A DNA stretch of 64,000 bases, from positions 529,768 through 593,767 of the forward strand of contig JAJUBI010000007.1 of the NCBI GenBank assembly GCA_022419385.1, written 5' to 3'. The DNA comes from Paraconiothyrium sp. Pb-2020 (lineage: Eukaryota > Ascomycota > Dothideomycetes > Pleosporales > Didymosphaeriaceae). The translations under genes and the position numbers were made by a program. The notes below the pieces were generated by a model. That model was given only the letters and a program-made list of their open reading frames with translations, had not been told where the DNA came from and did no database searches. Shown here piece by piece: positions 57,726 to 64,000 of the stretch; the first letter of the stretch is position 1; each line of letters starts with the position of its first letter.

Positions 57726-58520
57726 CGCTGGCGGAAGTTGGCTAACGAGCTAGATAGCCTGCCCCTTACTCCTGCCACATCCGGCGCCTACCTGCATTAG
57801 GTGTCGACTAGCTTCGCCGACTACATCCAGCTGCATAAGGCATCGTGGCTTCAGCTGCAGTATAAGACGCCGCAGCTACTATCGTACAAAGACCGAGCGC
57901 TATACATGATATGGAACATCTTGCTGGACTATATTAAGTAGTAGAGCGAGCCGGTAAACGAAGCTGCCATAGCTGTGGGTGTACTTTAATACCTAAGACG
58001 TATAGCTAGAGCTTCTATAAGAGTGTTGGAATAATAGCCTAGCGTGGTTTTCAGAGCTAACAGAGGAATAGCTTTGCTATAATAGGATTATAAGTATACT
58101 CTGCGACTATATACTTGTTAAGGTAGAAGTAACGTATAGAGGAGGTAGTAAGGAGCCTTAAAGCTACGGCATACACAACTGTGTGCACTCTTAGACGATG
58201 TATATAATAAATAAGAGATAGGACAATGCGCTGACTAGGGCAGCACTAAGGTGTGTAGGCTTACACGCACCCGGCACGGAAGTGCCACAGTACTAGGTGA
58301 CGCAACAGCGGCTACTTCAGCACGCGAACCAGTCTTTGGACTACGTGGATGGTGTGCCGGATAGGTGGACTGATGAGTTACCTACCGTTGATGCGGTCCA
58401 GAACCTGGGCAACCTCTACGCTCTACACAGATCAGGGCAAACAAGAGAAGGCAGAACAGATGTATGAGCAGGCGCTAGAAGGATACGAGAAGCACTTTGG
58501 CTCCAACTATTCGCATTGTC
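57726..58520 (+). pseudogene. Decayed NB-ARC/TPR (NLR-like STAND) gene
   Basis: Three overlapping plus-strand frames give recognisable stretches of a fungal NLR broken by stops and frameshifts. From about 57751 the frame gives a GxPLxLxxAGAYL-type segment, then FADYIQLHKASWLQLQY, LLSYKDRALY and DYIK before two stops. This is the winged-helix part of an NB-ARC module. Another frame (about 58031-58425) gives ILCDY, IHNCVHS, TRAALRCVGLHAPGTEVPQ and VDAVQNLGNLY. A third (58421-58495) gives a TPR unit, LYTDQGKQEKAEQMYEQAL. Most stops are TAG or TAA at places where the family usually has Gln or Trp, as expected from C-to-T change on either strand. The start and the P-loop are not visible. The gene is clearly non-functional. 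Confidence 0.8.
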
Positions 58521-59671
58521 ACAGTCTTCATCGCGCTCCCATTACGCTCAGGGAGCGTGCTAGATCGTGCCGATATCTAACACTGAAATCGATCCAAAAG
58601 TCCTTTGTTCACGGCACAACCACCACACTGGAGCTTGGGCTTCGACAGCATCTTCAGCCACGGTTTCTAATTTGGTTGGCCGACTATGTCCCTGTATGCT
58701 GTCCCCCTTTATTCGTGCCTCCAATAGAACGCTGCGAGTGTGACAGCGCTCGTGAGAAACGACGTGCGGCCCGGCGCTCTTAAAAACACTCGCAAGTAAT
58801 GCGGGATTCTCCCACTTCAGGCCACAAGTTACTTTCCGTTATGTAACCCCCTCATTGTTATAAAGAACAGGTGACGAGAGCCACATGGCTGAAAACGTCC
58901 ACAAAATCCCGCGGTTTAAAGTAGGCAAGCGTTTGAGCGCATGGGGAAACCTCGCGCGTCGAGCAGTTCATCTACTTCCGCTTTCGTCAATGCAGTTATG
59001 TACTCTTTCACCTCTGTTCGCGGTGGAGACGCTACCGAAGGCGAGAGGCTGCGCCTCAATAAAGTCTGAATGGGAGCTGGATCCTTCCCAGGTGCTAGGA
59101 TAATCCTGTGATAGGCAAAGGCAATGCCTTCGTCCTCTTTAAAGCGTTCCGACCGCATTCAATGTTCCTGGAGATTCCCGAACCTTCATCCCGAACCTTC
59201 ATGTATTGTTACATCGTCGATTCCCCTTAAGCCTAACACGGACGATGCAAATTGAGAAGATATAGGTTATAGCCTTAGAAGTCTATGTTAATCAATTGCC
59301 TGCACGCACAGAACACCTGGGGTATACAGATCCGCAAATATAGGGTATTGGCCCCACGTTTCAATTTGAGAGAATAAACAAAAGAGTGGGAATAAGTCCC
59401 CAGAGCGTTTTGACAATGCCTGAGACAAAGAGGTATTCTTGAAAGAGATAGTGCAAGGGCTTTTAAAGTTTCTTTAATAGTACTGTTGTAATAACTCTGT
59501 ACACAGCTCACTAAAGCTATAACTGTCTTTGTTGTGGGTACCTATATTAACGCAGTAACCTAGATTAACGAGTTGTCTTTACCCTAGAGCATTCAGATTT
59601 CAAGCTCAGAGTTTATATCGAAATCCGTTGAACTAGGATTTAAGAAGCACGTTATTGTAACTCTTATAATT
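58521..59671. other. Decayed, gene-free DNA
   Basis: About 1.15 kb with mixed composition and no recognisable product. A minus-strand frame of 80 codons (58916-59158) reads without stops and has a mixed composition, but I do not recognise it. It could be another relic. Confidence 0.4.
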
Positions 59672-60910
59672 ATGGCTTTACCGTCCTCTAGCACATCCTC
59701 TCAACTAACCGACGCACTGCGAACAGAGATACCTCTCCACAGTGTACCTACAGCACAGGAAGTACTCTAGTAGTTCTATAATAGTGACAATAGCTATCAC
59801 TGCACCTTAAAATATGAAAAGTTTGAGCAGGACAACAGGTCTTTGCATGAAATTTCTAACAAAACCATTGACACCAGTCTCTTTCCCTACCAGACGGAGG
59901 GCAATATTAATTTACTACTCCCCACACTATCTAAGATCTGTGCAGTAAGACCAAACGCAGGACTATGCAATAAATATAAGGCTTGGCGCGTAGAAGCATA
60001 TATGGTTAAGGCGGCGCTGCGTATTTCAATACTTTAGGTAAGACCGGCGCTGTCTTAGCTTTTAATATCACATCTAATTTAACATTAGGAAGCTGAGAAT
60101 CTTATCTACTTAGAGAGACATTTAACTGTGTAAACTTCTAAAGTCTACACAGCCTTCACCTCCGACAAAGCCAACCCATTCCAATGGCCAAGTTTTAAAC
60201 CGGGTGAGGTCTTGATCTTCTATATAATCATGGAGTATATTGAGGGCGTCACTGCCAGATCCTTACGCCATGAAATTGGCAACAGATGAGTAATATGCTG
60301 GGAGCTTGGGGAGAAAATTAGAGAACAGCTGCGGCGCCTCTGCGCTATGCAGCCAGAGGATTCAACACACTTTGGTCGCATTAAAGGCAGGCTATACCCG
60401 GCCTTAATTCCGTTTAATCACCCGCCAGCCTCTAGCGCTAGCACTTATGGCCCTTTCAAAAGCTACGAAGCGTGCGTCACAAGACTTATCTACTTAGCTA
60501 AGGTGTATACCGCTATTAGCATCGCGAAGCCAGACTACAATCAACTAACAAGGATTATATATTGGGATGCTCTATCTATCTTACTTAATTATCCGAAGCC
60601 AGTTGATCGCCTACCAGTGCTCTCACATATGGATTTGTAAGACCACAATATTATAGTCAAAATTAAGAGGGATAATAAGGGGAGAGTTATTAAGGTTAAA
60701 GAGGTTATCTTAATTAATTAGTCGACAATGTGTTGGATACCATTATAGTATAAGCCTAGGGATCTGTATTATATACTTACTAATAATAGTCTTAATCTCT
60801 ATTGTATGTGGACATGTAAGGCGTTAGAGAATATGGGCTATATAAATATGGCTATTGTATTCTTCTTTGCTATGTCTATTTACAGCTGCTTTCCATTAGA
60901 ACATTTATAG
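59672..60910 (+). pseudogene. Decayed APH-family phosphotransferase (kinase-fold) gene
   Basis: Two blocks of plus-strand frame are coherent. Block 1 (59672-60037) runs 122 codons with only two adjacent stops. Block 2 (about 60180-60910) has a few in-frame stops in roughly 240 codons, very few for DNA this AT-rich. Block 2 shows FYIIMEYIEGVTARSLRHE (hinge region of APH kinases) and then LPVLSHMDL, a stop, DHNIIVKIK. That is the HxDxxxxN catalytic loop with one codon turned into TAA at 60638. VILIN-stop-STMCWIPL corresponds to the usual IDW..AGW.P metal-binding loop, with its Asp read as Asn and its Trp as a stop. This damage is consistent with C-to-T changes on both strands. Eukaryotic APH-like genes are often repeated in fungi, and the substrate is unknown. 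Confidence 0.75.
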
Positions 60911-60929
60911 CTCTAAATTATAATAAAGT

Positions 60930-60934
60930 AAAAT
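60930..60934 (+). repeat. Target-site duplication (left copy, aaaat)
   Basis: Five bases aaaat directly precede the LTR start TGTAAC. The same five bases follow the LTR end at 61397-61401. Confidence 0.75.
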
Positions 60935-61396
60935 TGTAACGGGGCCTTCTTAACACTGTAGTAAGCCGTGGCCTAGTTAGGGTTCTAGTAAGAGATAAGT
61001 AGTATGTAGGGTTATATTAGTTACGTGGGGTAAACGTTAATTAATTACTATAATAAAAATATATTACTAAAGACTTAAAGGTAATATTTTATAAGAAAAC
61101 TAGATATAGTAAACTATATTATAGATTAACAATAAGAGATTATTAGTAGTAATCTATTATCTCTATATACTACTATCTAGCTTAGGCTCTATAGGCTCTA
61201 TATATAAATTCTATAAATTTAGGCTCTATAGCTCTATTCTATAGATTTATAGATCTAATTATATAACCTTAATTACATATTTATATTATACTTAGTATCT
61301 AACCTATAATTATAATACTTATTCTTATAATCTAACTAGTTATTACTATTATTATATTAGTTCTTATAATTCCGTTGCAGCGTAGCAGCCGTAACA
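60935..61396. mobile_element. Solo LTR of a retrotransposon
   Basis: A 462-bp element starting TGTAACGGGGCC and ending CAGCCGTAACA, so it has TG...CA ends with short inverted termini (TGTAAC / GTAACA). Perfect 5-bp duplications (aaaat) flank it on both sides. Together these features define a solo LTR left after recombination between two LTRs. A second, more mutated copy lies at 62878-63340. No reading frame is carried. The orientation of the parent element is not certain. Confidence 0.85.
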
Positions 61397-61401
61397 AAAA
61401 T
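61397..61401 (+). repeat. Target-site duplication (right copy, aaaat)
   Basis: Five bases aaaat directly follow the LTR terminus, matching 60930-60934 exactly. Confidence 0.75.
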
Positions 61402-62877
61402 ATTTAAATTTAAAGTTAAGTATAGGAAAGAAAAATCTAAAGTACTTAAAAGAATTCTTAAGTACTCTACTTTATTTATTTAGTCTTAATACTACTATTT
61501 TTACTAGTTATTATTATAGGCGAGCCCTTTTATAAGAATATAAGAGGTGTTTAAAAGTTATAAATTCTAGCTAAAGGGCTAAAGGGGGAAGATATTAGAG
61601 TTTTTAGGGGGAATACTCGTGCTAAAATACTAACCTAGGTTGGGAGGGAAAGGCTAGGGCGTAGGCCCCAGTCTATAATAGTTATATATAAAGTTACTTA
61701 TCTATATATATATATTAGTATTATTAAAAAATAGTATTACTATATAAATAGTAACTAAGTAACTAAGTAATTAAATTTTTATAATAGTAATAGTAATAGT
61801 AATAGTAATTAGTAACTAAGATTAGATATTATATATAGATTAGACTAAATAGTCTATACTATATACTATAGTTTTATAAAAACTAGTCTTATTTAATTAA
61901 AATAAAAGCTAGAATAGAAATCTAATATTTAATATCTATAATAAACTTTATTATAGATCTATGTTATATTATACTAACTAATTAAGGTATAAATATATTC
62001 GTATTATAATATATAATAGCTTTTTAGAACTTATAGAATTAAGCCTAACTTAAATTTAAAAAAAAATTATAACTTTTTATTTAATTACGTAAGCCTAACT
62101 TTTTAAATATAGGATAGTGTATTCTTTACAGTTTATTTTTATTCTACTGTTTAGATTTCCTATAATACTACTATTATATAAGATAAGTTACTATTTTGAA
62201 TTTTTTAAAATTTCTACTTATAAGAGCTTTATAGTTTTAAGTTTTAAAGCCTAGTATAAGATCTTACTTATTTCTATAGTTAGATATATAACTTTATATT
62301 ATAAAATACATAACTTAGTAACTTTCATATATTATTTTAATTCTACTAAATAGAATTATTATAACTTTATTATTAGATAAGATATATTATTATTTTTACT
62401 TTTTAGTAAAAACTTAGTACAGAATTTTATGTTTCTTATAAAATAGATATATAGAAAAGAAATTATATATTTATATAGTAGAACTTTAGTCTACTTTATT
62501 TCCAGAGAATTTTCTCTATTAACCTCTTTATTCTTCTTATTAACTATTTATTCTTCTCTACCTATTACTAGCCTACTAGGTAGAGTTTTATTAATATTAC
62601 TATTTCTAGTAATAGGAGCTTTTTTAGCTAGTTCCCTATTACTACTAATTTCTTCTAAAGAATAGTATTCTTTATTAAGAAAATTAATAAATTTAAGAAA
62701 TTAAAGATCTTCTTTTAAAAAGAAGTCTTTATTAGACTTAAAGTCTTCTTTATTAGAAATTTGCCCTTTTATAAGCATAATTTCTTTATTAGAAGTAATA
62801 TTTCTAGCTCTAAAGCTAGAAACTAGGTCTATAAAAGGTTAGTAAAATTTTCTAAAAAAAATATAAAGTTAGTCCTT
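61402..62877 (-). mobile_element. AT-rich DNA between LTR copies with decayed minus-strand coding sequence
   Basis: Extremely AT-rich DNA. Between about 62820 and 62470 the minus strand gives about 117 codons with only three stops, where random sequence of this composition should give about ten. The fragment includes EIMLIKGQISNKEDFKSNK and EEISSNRELAKKAPITR. Runs of Lys, Asn and Ile fit a protein gene altered by C-to-T change. It ends near the second LTR copy, so it may be the remnant of an element's gag or of an inserted gene. The family is not identified, and the rest of the segment is structureless. Confidence 0.45.
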
Positions 62878-63340
62878 TATAACAGGGCCTTCTTAACACT
62901 GTTGTAAGCCGCGGCCTAGTTAGAGTTCTAGTGAGAGATGAGTAGTGTGTAGGGTTATATAAGATATATATAGGTAAATGTTAATTAATTACTATAATAA
63001 GAATATATTACTAAAGACTTAAGGGTAATCTTCTATAAAAAAACTAGATATAGTAAACTATATTATAGATTAATAATAAGAGATTACTAGTAGTAATCTA
63101 TTATCTTTATATACTACTATTTAATCTAGGCTCTATAGGCTCTGCACATAAATTCTATAGATCTAGGCTCTATAGCTCTATCCTATAAATCTATAGATTT
63201 AATTATATAACTCTAATTACGTGTCTATATTGTGCTTAGTATCTAACCTATAATTATAATACTTATTCTTATAATCTAACTAGTTACTGCTATTATTATA
63301 TTAGTTTCTATAATTCTATTATAGTATAGCAGCTATAATA
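62878..63340. mobile_element. Second LTR copy, RIP-mutated
   Basis: 463 bp colinear with 60935-61396 over its whole length, differing mainly at sites explicable by C-to-T or G-to-A change (for example TGTAAC to TATAAC at the start and GTAACA to ATAATA at the end). The five bases on its two sides (tcctt and ctatc) do not match, so it is not a simple solo LTR. A C7 tract with pyrimidine flanks (ctatccccccccttc region) follows at 63341-63355. On the minus strand that is a polypurine tract directly abutting the LTR, as expected for the 3' LTR of a minus-oriented element continuing beyond the window. Confidence 0.75.
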
Positions 63341-63360
63341 CTATCCCCCCCTTCTATATC
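63341..63360 (-). other. Candidate polypurine tract (minus strand)
   Basis: On the minus strand the sequence is gatatagaagggggggatag, ending exactly where the LTR copy begins. A purine run next to a 3' LTR primes plus-strand DNA synthesis in LTR retroelements. This is a positional inference, with no protein evidence. Confidence 0.45.
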
Positions 63361-63727
63361 TTTAGCCTAAAGATTTATCTATTATAGGGGTTGTCCTATA
63401 TTAGTAGGGTAAGCCTTATTATATAGTAGTTTATTATTACCCTTTATACCTTCTTATAAGACCAATAAACAACTTACTCTTACTAATAAAATAAGTTATT
63501 ATAGATTTCTAGCTATACCTTATTCTTATTATAATAGGCTTAAAATTCCTTATATACTTTTACTATATAATATACCTAGGTGTTTTGCTTATAAAGTGTA
63601 TATTTATTCTAATATTTAAAGTTCTTATAATATTAATAGCGTATCTATAGCTAAAAGTATATAATTAGTTATATTTTCTTCTTTAGAACTAATTATTTTT
63701 AGTATGTAATACTAGTTATTTCTAAGC
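63361..63727. other. AT-rich DNA, no supportable feature
   Basis: About 370 bp of very AT-rich sequence. Minus-strand frames contain about as many stops as chance predicts, so no product is claimed. Confidence 0.4.
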
Positions 63728-64000
63728 TAAAATTTAAGCTAAACTAGCTAAGACTAAGAAGGCTTAAAAAGTAATTCTAAATACCCTAGCTATAGCCTAA
63801 GCTAAGGTATTATAACTTTAGAAGTAGAAAAAACTTCTTAATAAGTAGAAGAATTAATAGTTAGTATTTCTTAAGGCTAAGCTAGATTAGGAAGAAGTAG
63901 AGCTAAAAGCTACTATTTTATAAAATAGTTCTAAAGAGGGTAAAGTAGTTTTTTAAGATACTACTTATACCTTCTTTAATAGTAGTAATCTTTATAATTT
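63728..64000 (+). pseudogene. Decayed coiled-coil coding fragment (transposon-like)
   Basis: One plus-strand frame runs to the window end. Its stops are all TAA or TAG and fall in a Lys/Ala/Leu-rich helical context (AKLAKTKKA, LNTLAIA, AKVL, VFLKAKLD, EEVELKATIL). If many stops were glutamine codons, this would be a charged coiled coil like those at the ends of fungal transposon proteins. The count of stops alone is not below chance, so this rests on composition. The fragment is cut by the window edge. Confidence 0.4.

Noticed and set aside
60935..63340. One retrotransposon bounded by the two LTR copies
   Set aside because: The left copy has its own perfect 5-bp duplication on both sides and is therefore a solo LTR. 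The outer flanks of the pair (aaaat and ctatc) do not match.
1..64000. CRISPR arrays, bacterial operons or ribosome-binding sites
   Set aside because: The window is fungal nuclear DNA with spliceosomal introns, and no array of regularly spaced repeats was seen.

Overview
This window reads as a chromosomal segment of a filamentous ascomycete (Pezizomycotina, most likely Dothideomycetes). The genes carry short GT-AG introns of about 44-213 bp, mostly near 50 bp. Several families are fungus-specific or typical of fungi: a Sip5-like zinc protein, Brl1/Brr6, a CYP52-type P450, a UstYa-like DUF3328 protein, a TRI12-type MFS pump and a CHZ-motif histone chaperone. From about 57.5 kb the DNA turns abruptly AT-rich and carries decayed genes whose stops look like C-to-T products. 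That is the usual appearance of repeat-induced point mutation (RIP).

Layout. 0.9-6.8 kb: a Sip5-like protein and the nuclear-envelope protein Brl1. 8.3-21.3 kb: an accessory-looking stretch with a CYP52-like P450, an orphan UstYa-like protein, a disordered protein of unknown function, a secreted phytase-like esterase and an MFS efflux pump. No polyketide, peptide-synthetase or RiPP core gene was found there. 22.0-36.2 kb: a dense housekeeping block holding the succinyl-CoA ligase beta subunit, a lysine-rich nucleolar-like protein, 3-ketoacyl-CoA thiolase, NTF2, an extended SDR reductase, a MetE-type methyltransferase, an unknown protein, a CHZ-type protein and a PARP-type zinc-finger protein. 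36.5-57.5 kb: a large mitochondrial-like helical protein, an acidic nuclear-like protein, seipin, an HSL-type alpha/beta hydrolase, a transcriptional cyclin, a Gdt1 Golgi cation transporter, a TRF/telobox telomere-binding protein and a small zinc protein.

57.5-64 kb: AT-rich decayed DNA. It contains a short telomere-like interstitial sequence, a ruined NB-ARC/TPR (fungal NLR) gene and a ruined APH-family phosphotransferase gene. It also contains a solo LTR with a clean 5-bp target-site duplication, a second LTR copy next to a polypurine tract, and fragments of decayed element coding sequence on both strands.

Functional links are modest. Several genes touch lipid metabolism (CYP52-like hydroxylase, thiolase, seipin, HSL-type hydrolase), and several touch chromatin or nuclear transport (NTF2, CHZ-type, PARP-type finger, telobox protein, Brl1). 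They are spread over both strands and are not evidently co-regulated. Intron positions were inferred by eye from splice signals, reading phase and remembered family conservation; no transcript data or searches were available.
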